DNA from: Anthoceros angustus
Taxonomy: Eukaryota > Streptophyta > Anthocerotopsida > Anthocerotales > Anthocerotaceae
DNA length: 64,000 nt
Reading direction: 5' to 3'
Assembly: GCA_010909165.1 (NCBI GenBank)
Contig: MU008174.1
Location: 62,001-126,000 of the forward strand
Shown here: in pieces, positions 10,881 through 21,559 of the stretch
Position numbering within the stretch: position 1 is the stretch's first letter
Layout of the letters: each line of letters starts with the position of its first letter
The notes under the pieces: generated by a model
What the model saw: only the letters and a program-made list of their open reading frames with translations
The model's database searches: none
Told to the model about the DNA's origin: nothing
Program-made: the position numbers and the translations under genes

Positions 10881-12641
10881 CAACCAAAGCCGAATTGTGT
10901 AAAGATGTTACCGCTAAGGCAACCACTCTTCTTCCAATTTCCTGGAAGACTGTACTTATCTCGTGTCCAGGCTCAACTGATTCATGTGCAAGTTTGCGGA
11001 GGAGTGGCATGCCTCATCTACTAAAAGCTTCAAGGCTAAAGCGAGTGGTCCTTGGTGGCCCTTGGCGTTGGTGTTATAACGTCTTGGCCTTCATGATCGT
11101 AAGGTCTCATCCTTTCTCACCTAGTTGCAATTTGGGCATATGGCTATTGGGGCTTAAGCGATTCAACATCGCTAGACACCATTTTGTCGAAATATGTCTT
11201 TCGAGGAAACCGCCAACACATCCTTAGGTCAAGACTCGGCTACCAACAAGTGGGACCAGATTTTTCAGGCTCTTACTCGATATGCGCCAACTCTCGGATT
11301 TCTAAACTCGGAGGAACTTATCTCTTACTTCAACGATTGGCTACTTTTAGTGCAGTTCCTTAGCAAAGCTAGTCTTGATCTTTGTTTGATCTACTTTCTT
11401 TGCTTTTACGCTCCCCAAATGTCACTTCATTCATGTTCTTGATTCATTACGGTGTCATAGCCTCGCACATATGCCTAATGATCTATAAATCAATAAATAA
11501 AATAAAGCGGCGATGAGGTAGACGCCAATAAAGAGACGGGCTAAGGCGAGAACGAAACTAAAAATAGTGATAAATGGCCTGGATGTCGGGCAAGTGTTAG
11601 GATCGAGCAGCACCGCTTGTACAGCCCTATCGATGTCGCACGAGTCTAAATATATAGGAACAAACGCAATGAGGCGCAGTGAAGAAGAGGCAGGTTAAGG
11701 CGAGAAAACTAAAAATACGAGCATTCTTTTGGGAGTAATCATGAGCGACATAATGAGCTTTGTCGTCTTCGATGTACAAGCTACATGAGATATGAAGGAA
11801 TATGAAGAAAAGACTCAAAGAATATACCAAATACAGGGTTGGTATGTCGAATAGGTATTTAACAGCATAATGACAGCCATTTTTGGGTTATTTTTCAAGC
11901 AAAAAATTTGTGAAAATTATTTTGGATTAACTTTTTGGTTCTCCAGCTGAATCTCTATTCAACGGGCTATGACATGCTTGATCGAAATGCTTGCCCTTAA
12001 ACCGTGGGAGGTTAGGTTAATGAAGAAAGTTTTTTCTGGTAGTATTATGCTTTATTCTAGAGATCAATATTTGTAATTCCACATAGGGCACCTGATGGGA
12101 CAGCCTCCCGGCGTAGTAGAACTCTCTAAAGAGCGTTCTACTACGCCTCGAAGCTCTCGTTAATTTTTACTAGCTTATAGAGTGCTCTCCTGCGCTTGAA
12201 ACAAAGCATTATATTAGTATATTAACATAAAAGATATTTTGGCAGCCTTGGGATCTTGGGATGAGAGGCAAGCGACAAATAATACTCGATTATGAGGAGA
12301 AAAGGCAACAAGCTTTATTTGATCGTGAGAGAGACATTGAGCGCCGCTGCCACTAAGAAGAGGTATGGTAAGAAGGGGTGTATCAAAGAAACCCCGCATT
12401 CACCACCCATGACCCGTAGGACCCATACAAGACTAAGTCCTTCCATCAAGACCAATTTCTAGAAGGAGGAAAAGAGTCCCAGGTAGGCGCTACGGCCCCT
12501 AGTCACTTGTCGATGGTCTATCCAGGACTTCGCCGGATGTCCCACCCAAGAAGAGAGGAAAAGAAATGGACCTCTAGAACAAAGGAGTGAGCAATCGAAT
12601 CCTCGATTCAAACAGCCGCAAAAGGTTCTTCGAAGCCCTCT
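10881..12641. other. no recognisable gene
   Basis: No domain signature found on either strand. Two related segments around 11530 and 11690 share the string TAAGGCGAGAA and AAACTAAAAATA, so an old local duplication is likely. A perfect-looking hairpin lies at 12110-12147 (separate entry). Confidence 0.4.
12110..12147. repeat. 18-bp-arm hairpin
   Basis: Left arm GGCGTAGTAGAACTCTCT (12110-12127) and right arm AGAGCGTTCTACTACGCC (12130-12147) are complementary with one mismatch around a 2-base spacer. It stands alone in noncoding sequence. It could be a tiny foldback element, or a structured remnant of a transposon end. Confidence 0.75.
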
Positions 12642-12795
12642 TAAGCTCGGTAAAGAGTACCAAAAACTTTGCCTTACACACTGCTGTCATGCAGTTCTCC
12701 ATTTATATCCACCATGGCGGTGGCTCAGTACATCGTATCGGGCAAGGTATACATATGTGTCCGTATGTTGCCTAACACTCGTATATCGCCTAACA
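12642..12795 (-). repeat. gypsy 3' LTR
   Basis: Matches the copy at 16936-17091 over its length with several indels. On the minus strand it starts TGTTAGGCGATA and contains a TATAAAT box in the GGATATAAATGG context. It is preceded (minus strand) by the purine-rich GGGTGAG just before the LTR. The 3' terminus is eroded and no clean target duplication is seen. Confidence 0.85.
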
Positions 12796-12799
12796 ACTC

Positions 12800-14045
12800 A
12801 CCCGGGGATGAAGTGGTTTCGGCCTCGAAAACGGGAGGCATGGTAGGCAGCAAGGCGTCGTCACAATGGGAAAGGTTGCGGCGGCTCCCGGTGGCCTCGA
12901 TAGAGGATAGCCCAGTACGAGATATTCAAAAGTTTGTGGTGCGGTGTTTGAGGATGCGGTCCACTTCATACATGGGTTTCCGAAGTCCAAGACGGGTGGA
13001 GGTCGGGAAGGGAGGGGCCTAGGCGGCTTTAGCAGGAAGTGTGAAAGGCGTTGTGGCACTTGTAGGAAGGAGGAAGGGCGAGGCGATAGGGCGGGGCCGA
13101 TGACTGTAATACGGAAAAGGTCCGATCCATCGATCGGCCAATTTCCGGATCCGATACCAAGGAGTGGGGTAGAAAAGCGAGTAGACAATAGCACCGATCG
13201 CCGAGAAAAAATGTGGTCGTCGATGGCGGTTGGTTTGTAGGATCTGCCGATTTTGTGCCTCAAACACATGTTGCGAACTTGCTGAAGAACTGAGCCTGTT
13301 GGAGGAAGTCCATGGCCGCGGTCTTGATCGGCAGCACATGTTAACATGGTCCTGGGATGAAATCCATAAAGAGCAAAAAAGGGTGTTGTTCCTGTGCTGG
13401 CATTCTTAGAGTTGTTGAAAGCAAACTCTGCTAAATGTAGATATTGCTCCCATTTTTCCTGCTGAGTACTGACATATGCTCGAAGAAGATCTTCAATGGT
13501 TTGAATAGCCCGCTCTGTAGCTCCATCAGTCTCTGGGTGGCTTGCTGTTGATAGATACAATTTAGTTTGTAGTCCGCGATGCATAGCTTGCCAAAACTGA
13601 GAAGTAAACCGGGGTCCCGATCACTTACTATCTTTGTGAGGCAAGCCATGGAGCTAGATATAACGAAGGTATAGCTCAGTGCATCCATCGCTGAACATGC
13701 TTGTAGTGGGGGCTAAGTGGATCATTCTCGTAAGTTTGTCGGTAAACACAAGGATTGCATCATATCCTGGGGTCAAAGGTAAACCCACTACGAAATCAAG
13801 AGTGACTTGCTCCCACGGAAGTAAGGGAATGGGCATAGGCAAGAAGACCGTACCTTAGTCCGGGAGCCTTGATCCGTTGACAAATGCCACAAAGATGGAT
13901 CCAAGTAGTGACATCATCGCCATTTTCGGCCAAGAATACTGCACTGCAAGTTGTAAAGTGTACGGTGAATGCCTGATGTCCGCAGAGGGAGTCTCATGAG
14001 CCTCCAAATAGTATAAGACGAACATGTGGTAGTGGAGGAACATAA
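12800..14045 (-). pseudogene. gypsy integrase and chromodomain-like tail
   Basis: The H2C2 zinc finger region lies at 14.0-13.9 kb (HETPSA). The core follows: PMPIPLLPWEQVTLDFVVGL (first Asp), KIVSDRDPG (second Asp), LSTASHPETDGATERAIQTI (catalytic Glu) and EFAFNNSKNASTGTTPFFAL. Near 12.95 kb MYEVDRILKHRTTNF and, in the next frame, EYLVLGYPLS resemble a chromodomain. It is broken by frameshifts. Confidence 0.87.
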
Positions 14046-14359
14046 AGCCTACTCGAAATGAAGAAGACTCACATCGATTGAGTCCATGCCCAGATCCGTA
14101 ACTTGCAGAGCATCCTTAGCAACAGGTCTGCAGCAAGTAAGGAACTCATCACCGCTTTCCTTGTACATTAATAGTGTAGTAATAGTTGTTAAACGAGACA
14201 GGCATCCGCCACACGATTCTGCTCACCAAAATATGTTGAATCGAAAAGTTGTATTGCTGGAAGTGCTCCACCAACAGCTCGCTTCCTACTCAAATGTGTT
14301 TGAGTTTGAAGATATTTCGTGGCTCGTGATCCGTCTCTAAAATGAATGGGGTGCCTCCG

Positions 14360-15400
14360 GACACCACCTCCATTCCTTGAGAGCTAAAACTGTGCCAAGG
14401 TTTCCTTTTCATGGGTGGTCCGATTAAGTTCAGCCCCTTTCAACTTGCGACTAAAATATGCTATAGGTTGTCGCCCATGACCTATCTTCTTTTAACCACT
14501 GATGGCAACATCAAGCATCGTAGTGACTATAAAGGAAATCTTTGGGTCGGGTAGATGAGCACAGGCGAGATTAACTTGAGGTCTTCAAATGACTCCATTG
14601 TTGAGCCCGCCATGTCCACATTGCGCCTTTTGAGTTAACCCGTGGGGGGGCCGATGGGAAAAGCGCCTATAAATTTCACGTAGTAAGATACTAAGCCGAG
14701 GAAAGATTGAACGTCCTGGACAGATCTAGGCACTGGCCATTTTTGTACTACACATACCTTTTTAGGGTCCACTCGTATCCCATCTGCTGAAACTATGTGT
14801 CCAAGGTATTCTATGCTGGTAAGCAGGAATTCACACTTCGTTTGCTGTATGAATAGCTTCTGTCTCCGTAACCTAAGCAGGACTTCTCGTAGTAAAGTAA
14901 TATGCTCCTCTACTGTCTTGCTGTAGATGAGTATATCATCTAAATAAACCAACACCCCTTTCCTGATTAAATCACGCATAGTGTCGTTCATCGATTCTTT
15001 GGAAAGTGCTAGGAGCATTAACCAAACCAAAACTCATGACTAGCCACTCATAGTGCCCATCCCTCGTGTTAAAAGTCTTCTCGATGTCTTCATCACGGAT
15101 TTGGTGAGGCTGCCAAATCTAACCGTGAAGTACTTGGCCCCTTGCAATTGCTCAAGCATCTCATCAATCCGTGGTAGGGGTAGCAATTTCGTTTGGTGAT
15201 ATTGTTGAGTCCTCTATAGTCCATGCACATCGTAGTCCCTCTTTTTTTGAAGAGAATAGGGGCCCCACGGAGACTTTGAAGGACGGATGAATCCTTTCGC
15301 AAAGGGCTTGGCATCGAGCTTCCTCCAATTCCGTGGGTGATAATCGATACCTGAGCGGTATGGGGCTTGATGCCCGGTGAGTCGACTCTATCTTATGATC
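14360..15400 (-). pseudogene. gypsy reverse transcriptase and RNase H start
   Basis: Visible motifs in order: IRPSKSPWGP, MDYRGLNNITKRN, YPLPRIDEML in an adjacent frame, TSRLDLA, GVLVYLDDILIYSKTVEEH (catalytic YLDD, about 14930), then CEFLLTSIEYLGHIVSADGI. Small missing segments explain the frame jumps; compared with the family, bases are lost near the positions of conserved CGG/CTG/CCGG strings. RNase H sequence below 14640 is poorly preserved. Confidence 0.87.
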
Positions 15401-15599
15401 CACACTCTGAGGGGAAGCCTTGGTGGCAACCCTTGAACAACCACATCTTGAAACTCCAGCAGTCCGAACTTGACCTCTTGAACCACAAGACCTTTCTTAT
15501 CTACAACATCTTCTTCCCCGAAACGCCACAACTTCATTATCCGTTGTTGGTGGTGCAGCCCAAGCGACTCATGAGCAGCTAAAGCAGTGCTCTACCCGC

Positions 15600-16600
15600 A
15601 TCTCTCCTTCCGGAAATATTAGGATTACGTTCCTCCAACCACTCCATCCCCAAGATTACATCACAATTAATTGGCAGCGGAGTTATTGTACAGCAGAATG
15701 TAATCGGCGTCCTATCCTAAGAGGTACACACTTACTTTGCGTCCGGGCGGTAGCTCCCCATTCGCGAAGTGACAAACCATTTTCTTGTGTCGGTCCAGGT
15801 TGGGCAAACCGTGTTGACATGAAATTACAACTTGCTCCACGTCCACGAGGATGGCACACGGCCATCCACACTCCCACGTAAGAGATTCCAGTACCCTCGT
15901 CTTGGATGGGGCTAATCTCAGGCTATGGCCGCTTCCCTCGTGGCCATGCCTACGTTTTCCGTCTTTTGGGTCTCCACCGCCATAGCTACTATCTCATTCA
16001 AGTGCTCCTGCCGTAGTGGTATTGCGCTGTGGCCTTGCCTCCGAGCCACTGTCCCTATGCGGAGGCACACACTAGCTTGTGCCCCATTCGTTACAATTAA
16101 AACATCGGCCTCGAAATTCTTGAATCCGCCCAAGCTCCATAGGCACCGCCCGAACTAGGGCTAGAAGTCATCCTCCACGTAGCCTCGGTCCCATCCCTTA
16201 TCTCGCATCGCATCGTAGTAAAGGGCATCTGCTGTCGCTAGTGTCATTGCATCCAATGTCTGCATCCCGTAGTTTCACCTCTTGCGAATCAGAAACTTCA
16301 ATCCTCGAGTGTAGCGGTCTCGTTTCGCTTCACTCATATCGGGTATGGCCATCACCAGCTCAAAACTCACGATTGTATTCAACAACACTCTTCCTCCGCA
16401 CCGCCACTAATTTATCTCAACCTCCGACCCTCCGTGGAACAAACGTGGTTCGGAGGGCTATCAAAAACTCATCTAACTGTGAAGTCGGCAAGCTCCCTTG
16501 CGCTGGACTGATTCTGGCGTCAGAGCCACCAAGTAGACGCCCCTCGCAAAAATCCGCCGATCTACTGCAGAGGTGGGGGCACCAACCGAGGCGCACATAC
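15600..16600 (-). pseudogene. gypsy gag and protease
   Basis: Gag traces: LDEFLIALRTTFVP, VEYNREF, then EVKLRDAD. A zinc knuckle start CFNCNEWGTS lies near 16100. The protease region ends with CDVILGMEWLEE (15670-15630), the conserved gypsy protease C-terminal motif. Frame changes and stops are frequent. Confidence 0.75.
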
Positions 16601-16920
16601 CTTTTCACTTGATCAATCCTTATCCACCGCCTCGGCTCCTCTTTCCCATCAAGTTCTCGCCTTGATCCCTTTACCTTTTCCATACCTTGAAGCCGTGACA
16701 TAGGGTCTGATGGATTTGCAAGGCCGCTGTAACGCTTGCTCAAGGTGAGCAATCCGCTCACTCGATGCCCGCTCCAACCGGGCAATCCTTTCATTGAGGC
16801 AGCGGCTAGCCGAGCATCCACGCCAGCTCCCCCCGCTTCAAATTCCTATTGCCGGCGTGTCGACGCCCTTGGCCAACTCCTTCGTCCGCAACCACGCCCG
16901 CACGCCCCGAACGCTGGACG

Positions 16921-16934
16921 AGGCTCGATACCGC
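16921..16934 (-). other. primer-binding site for tRNA-Met
   Basis: Directly inside the 5' LTR the minus strand reads CGGTATCGAGCCT, close to the TGGTATCAGAGC form complementary to initiator tRNA-Met used by plant gypsy elements. Position and sequence agree. Confidence 0.65.
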
Positions 16935-16935
16935 C

Positions 16936-17091
16936 TAAGCTCGAGGCGGTGAAGAGTACCAAAAACTTTGCCTTACATACCGTTTGCCGCAGGTTCTCCA
17001 TTTATATCCACCATGGCGGCTCGTATAAAGACATCGACGGCAAGGTATACATATGTGTCCGTATGTTGCCTAACACTCATATCGCCTAACA
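16936..17091 (-). repeat. gypsy 5' LTR
   Basis: Second copy of the short LTR; on the minus strand it begins TGTTAGGCGATATGAG at 17091 and carries the same TATAAAT box. Divergence from the 3' copy includes several multi-base indels, so the insertion is not recent. Confidence 0.85.
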
Positions 17092-17540
17092 TGCCGGGTG
17101 CAAGCAGAAAATGCCGGGCGGCGTACCAGCAGCGGGACGCTGGAGGAGGTCGGGTGTCCGAGCAGAGGAGAGGACCGTGGTCGCCATCCGAGTGACAAAT
17201 GATCTCAACATTCTCATCACAAGTCTTGCTCGAACTAGTTGCTAGTCCCGACAGACTCACCAATAAATGCATAACATGTGCTATCTCGCCTTGTAGGCCC
17301 GGATGATATCACCGCCATGAGAGTGGAGAGGCTGGGCAAGCAGGCGCCACAGTAAGTAGGTTGTTCTAGCTCCTCCGGGTCTTCTGCTCATCCATAGGTA
17401 CCAGCCATCCCCAATCTCATCTCCTCTCCCGATGCACATGGTATACAGAATGTAAGGATTCCAAAGAATCCACTTCACGTTTTGTGCCAAGTGTGGTAGC
17501 GAAAGGATGCTCGTGTGTGTTTGATGGACTCAAGTTTGTT
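17092..17540. other. no recognisable gene
   Basis: The right flank of the gypsy element. It may include upstream introns or exons of the cyclophilin fragment that follows, but I could not identify any. Confidence 0.3.
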
Positions 17541-17549
17541 GTGCTTAAC

Positions 17550-18044
17550 TCAGCCCATGCGGTTGCGCTTTTACAATCGCAGACATTGCCTATCTTGATG
17601 GCAAGCATACCGTATGTCCAAATTGTGGTCTCGTAGCTAACTGCGTGCTGGGGTTTTTTTTTCTTCTCAAGTGTTGAAACTGAACTTCTGGGGAGACTGC
17701 TGGACAGACATTTTGAGGGCCTTGAGACTCTCGTGCGGATTAATGACGCTCATGTTGATGAGGAAGGCCGTCCCTACAAGAGCATCAGGTTTGCTTGGAT
17801 CCACTAAACTCCAGTTCTTGCACAGTTTAGGGGATGGCTCACAGCTTATGCTATGACTTAAGGTCACAGAGCATGGTCATGCAGTGCTTTAAGGCTATGT
17901 GGTTTTCACGATGTTCTTGGTTGTACACTGGAAGAGAACTAAGTAGCCATAGTTTATGTTGGAAGCAGGATAAAGCACACGTACATGGTGGATGATCCCT
18001 TCCATGATCCTCAACTTGCTAGCCTAATACCCGAAAGGTTTTGA
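17550..18044 (+). pseudogene. PPIL4/CYP59-type cyclophilin, partial gene
   Basis: Three exon-like pieces match the end of the cyclophilin domain of PPIL4/CYP59 nuclear peptidyl-prolyl isomerases. The first (to 17611) reads ADIAYLDGKHT and ends at a GTATGT donor. The second (17708-17788) reads FEGLETLVRINDAHVDEEGR then PYKSIR. A 180-nt intron (17789-17968, GT-AG) joins to IKHTYMVDDPFHDPQLASL (from 17969). The splice keeps the frame across SIR/IKHTY, the family's own sequence. A stop follows soon after, and neither the N-terminal half nor the RRM and zinc knuckle that follow in CYP59 are found. It is probably a duplicated or truncated fragment. Confidence 0.7.
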
Positions 18045-19159
18045 GCTCAAGCCCCGGAGAGCTCAATCCGCCATGATTCCCTCAAATTCCGTATCCCGAG
18101 GCCCTCAAGTAGCCAAGTGCCACTCAAAATATAGTACCCCGGCTTCTCATGCTCAACCGGTGGCTTACTTGATGACACAGCCTACGGGAGAACCTAACCT
18201 CTAGTGGTAGGCGGCGTACCATCATGCTTTGCATTTCCTTTACCTCCTGCAATAGGCTTTGCAGATTCGCATGTTGTACCACTCTTCTCCCATGCTTCGC
18301 TTGGATGCTTCACACGTGCAGCGAGGATGAAATGAGCGGACGGGCCAGTGAAAATTCACCACGGGATTCGTGATATGTCAATGCCACGGGCACATGTAGT
18401 TCCAATTAAGAAAATTCACAGGTCCGAGATCAAATGTTGCTTTTATTAACATTAATTTTTCCATCTTTCATTCAAAAGCGTCGCCATACTACAGAACGAA
18501 CGAACTACTTTACACTTTTATATAGCGTATTTAAATAAATTTTATAAATAAATATCATTGTAAAAATAAAAGAAATGCTAAATATTATAACTTATTCAAT
18601 CTAAACATTCCAACCTTTGGGTACTAACATGGTGGAAAAGTACAAGGACTATAATGCATTGAATACTTCGGCTTGCACATATGCATCACACCACTTTAAG
18701 TTAGACACATTGATATCCACCTTGCAAGTTAAACTAAACACAAAAAAGTCGCTTATAAAAAGTTGAAAAGAAGATTTTTTCTTGAAGCAAGAAGCTTTTG
18801 TAAATACTACCTGCTATTGACAAGATAAAGAAAAAGATGTATATTATAATAAATAAGTGCTAAATATATTTCTACATCTTAAGTTTTTCTTGTGAAAAAT
18901 TCAAAGGCTCAATTACTCTAATTTACATCCGCTTTTGACAGTAATGTACATATCTATCAAGAACCAATTACTTTACTTCATCAAATTGCAAGTATCTTTT
19001 ATACCTCTCAACAAAGTGGGAGGTACATACCTAGGTAGTGCTTTTCTTGGATAACTATCATATTCGTTAATGGCAATAATCTAAAACTAAATAAGGAAAC
19101 TTGAACACAAAGAAACAACTCCAACTAACATCACCCATGATACCAACTGTTTCACCCCA
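18045..19159. other. AT-rich intergenic sequence
   Basis: No gene or repeat that I can support. From about 18430 to 18900 the sequence is strongly AT-rich. The last part is the 3' flank of the minus-strand phytocyanin gene. Confidence 0.4.
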
Positions 19160-19757
19160 CTATTGCGGAGGTTGGGCTACGCGAGACCCAAAGCTATCCA
19201 TGGAGTTGTGGTTAGTCAAGGATCGCGATGTCTGGGTGGTAGGAAATGCAATAAGGGTGAATTTTTGACCCAAAGAACAGTGGCCTGGTATTCCACAAAT
19301 GAAGTAGTAGGGTCCAGGCTTGGTAAGAGTAATAGCTGTCTTTCCACTACCATGTGTCGCAATCGCATTGTTGGTGTTACAACTACTGTACTCCTCTTGT
19401 GAGCTTACTTGCACCACGCTGTGAATCTCTCCCACATATGTGAATACTGCATACAAGTGACTTGAAATATTTTAATAAGTTGAAGCAACAATATAGCACA
19501 TATCCAAATGTAGGTTGATTAAGGTTGGGAAGTTTGATGTTCTGTGAGTCAGGAAGATTGGAATGCTTACATAGTGTGTCTCCCACATGGTATTTATGAC
19601 CAGAGGCCCATGAAGTGTAGTTCACATTAGCGAGAATGGGCAAAGTCCACCCATCCTCGTCACCCACTGCAAACTGTGTTGGAGCTACTGCACCTTGGAC
19701 AATGTTGATTGCAAGCAAAAGGCATACTCCCATACAAAGCTGGCATTTCATGTCCAT
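19160..19757 (-). CDS. stellacyanin-like phytocyanin (blue copper protein)
   Basis: A secreted electron-transfer copper protein of the plant phytocyanin family. Two exons, 19757-19571 and 19446-19160, join across a GTAAGC...TGCAG intron to give 157 residues. The first about 25 residues are a signal peptide (hydrophobic VCLLLAINIVQG). The mature part begins with FAVGDEDGW and keeps the splice site typical of phytocyanins, inside GDTL/FTY. Copper ligands are His71 (IHSVVQV), Cys113 and His118 (ICGIPGHC) and Gln123 (LGQKF); Gln in place of Met is the stellacyanin form. Cys85 and Cys119 can form the disulfide. The short C-terminal tail lacks a hydrophobic GPI signal. No breaks are visible, so it is likely a working gene. 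Exact subclass is inferred from the axial ligand only. Confidence 0.88.
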
Positions 19758-19863
19758 CTTGCTAGTGCATGAAATAGAGGTTACTACTATTGAACAATCT
19801 CTTTGAAGAAACCCTTCAAAGTTTGCAGCTAGCTAGGAAGTTGCAGCAACAGAAATGAGCTCA

Positions 19864-20088
19864 CATAACTGTTGAAATGAGAGGAACATGCCACTTATGC
19901 CAAAAGAAAGGCAGCATGGCAGTTACAGTAGCCTCCTCGCATAACTGTTGAAATAAGGGGCCAAATGCCACTGATGCCCAAAGAAAGGCAACATGGCTGA
20001 TAGGGTAGGCTCCTCACATAACTGTTGAAACAAGGGGCCACTTACGCCAAAAGAAAGGCAGCATGGCAGTTAGGGTAGGCTCCTCAAC
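19864..20088. repeat. three 76-bp tandem units upstream of the phytocyanin gene
   Basis: Units start at 19864, 19940 and 20017 with CATAACTGTTGAAA and contain AAAGAAAGGC, ATGGC and CTCCTC near the end. They differ by substitutions and short indels. They lie about 100 bp upstream of the phytocyanin start codon (minus strand), that is in its promoter. Confidence 0.85.
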
Positions 20089-20250
20089 TGCTGCTCAAAA
20101 CTGCCAGTTCATGGTGTGAGGACAGCCACCAAACGTTGTCACTCAATCTTGAAGGTAATGCCTCTCAACCATCATCTTAGGTTGTGGAGCGTGAAAAGCA
20201 GAGATAGTTCGCTTGACACTTGAAGAGATAGGGAGCATGAGCATGGAAGC

Positions 20251-20410
20251 ACAAAGGGACAACTTTAGTACCAAAAGACATTGACGGATATAGATTAAAG
20301 TACTTTTGTTTATCAATATGGCTTTATGCAAAAGGGGACAACCTTAGTGCCAAAAGACATAGACGGACATAGATTAAAGTACTTTTCTATATAAATCTGA
20401 CTTTATGCAA
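20251..20410. repeat. about 80-bp tandem duplication
   Basis: Two units starting near 20251 and 20331 share CCAAAAGACAT and TAGATTAAAGTACTTTT and CTTTATGCAAA. A second, AT-rich duplication follows at 20440-20570 (TAGGTATATTC motif). No gene is seen here. Confidence 0.8.
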
Positions 20411-20744
20411 ACAGATAGTCCTACGTCTACCATTTTCTTGTGTTTATCCTACGCTTAGGTATATTCTACTTTATTTTCTTGTATTACCTATTAGGTTTAT
20501 AGATAGGTATATTCAGCTTCTTTTTCTAGTATTTACCTATTAGGTACATATGTACTTAGGTGTATTTAACTTTTAGACAATAGAAAATACAGTTTCAAAT
20601 TTATTTTTTGTAGGTGGGAAGTCTTTTATTTCTAGGTTTTCAAAGAAATAAGCTAGGGCACGTACCTGATTATTTTAATTTTATAAATTTAGGTTTATAT
20701 ATTAATCAAAAGTTACTAATAAAATCAGGCATTCTTGTTAAAAT

Positions 20745-21529
20745 ACCACTAAGTCATGATAAGCTAAACCTGTATTTTCAGGATCAACTTCTTTTGCTAC
20801 TTGGTCTGCTAACATGCTAAGTTCATTTTCTTCAAGTCCTGCTGAGGAAGGAACTCTTTTCAACAAATGAAGTGAAGGACGAACCATAGGTGTTGAACAT
20901 GTGACAAGATCGATTCCATGCATAATGTCCTCTGCACATATTGCATGCGGCATGTGAAAATGACTATCCTCATTTCAAACTAGTTTTAACAAGTTGGTGC
21001 AAAAACATTTCTCCCTACTAAAATTACCTTTGCCAATTAGATCATCTCCATCAAAATCCCATATTGCAAATGCCCATATCATTTTATTTCGCAATGTGTG
21101 GGGAAAAAGCGATATCATATTCAAAAACTTCAAGGTTAAAACTCGACATGTCCTCACTAAATAAATCACATATTCTTGATTTAAAAGGATTTGCACGCAA
21201 TTCCTCCACTTGAAGCAAATCATCTTTGTTGATTATATCTCCACCGTAGCACTTATCATCTTTGCATTCCCAAGATCATAAGTGTTAGATTTGTAAAACA
21301 ATTCGGTTTGATGTTGCTGGTTTGATGGACTTCATTTTTACCGTTGTACTCTCGCAATTTTATTGGATTTTATGATCCGTGAATGCTTACCTCGAAATTT
21401 ATTGTACAACTTTGTAATTTCTGATTTACTAAAAGGGTACTTATTCTTGAATCTATCTATATCTTCTTGAGGCAATACCCTCAATATTCTTTTGGAGGTC
21501 TTGGGGCTTTATGTAACACCTCTCCCCAT
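20745..21529 (-). pseudogene. CIB-family EF-hand protein, degraded
   Basis: Minus-strand pieces match calcium- and integrin-binding (CIB) proteins, calcium sensors related to calcineurin B. Exon 1 (21529-21391) gives LPQEDIDRFKNKYPFSKSEI and ends at a GTAAGC donor; an in-frame stop lies just after the start. Exon 2 (about 21280-21028) gives an EF-like loop KDDKCYGGDIINKDD, then LQVEELRANPFKSRICDLFS (a CIB hallmark), a frameshift near 21130, then AIWDFDGDDLIGK with a full EF-hand loop. Exon 3 (20931 down to about 20745) joins in frame (GKEDIMHGIDLVT) and ends LADQVAKEVDPENTGLAYHD, the fourth EF-hand. Splice sites are intact, so frame breaks may be decay or assembly error. The final exon was not found. 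Confidence 0.72.
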
Positions 21530-21559
21530 CGCTTTTGTTATTTCCATACTTGTTTGCAA

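Larger units (their letters stand above)
12642..17091 (-). mobile_element. Ty3/gypsy chromovirus-like element with very short LTRs
   Basis: A nearly complete element of about 4.45 kb on the minus strand. Both LTRs are about 155 bp. The right (5') LTR is followed by a primer-binding site, then gag/protease (16.6-15.6 kb), RT (15.4-14.6 kb), RNase H remnants, integrase (14.0-13.3 kb) and a chromodomain-like tail (about 13.0-12.8 kb). Frames are broken by many small indels. Order PR-RT-RH-INT identifies Ty3/gypsy; the chromodomain suggests a chromovirus. Confidence 0.85.

Noticed and set aside
12944-13240. Plus-strand Arg/Gly-rich ORF
   Set aside because: It is antisense to the gypsy integrase tail.
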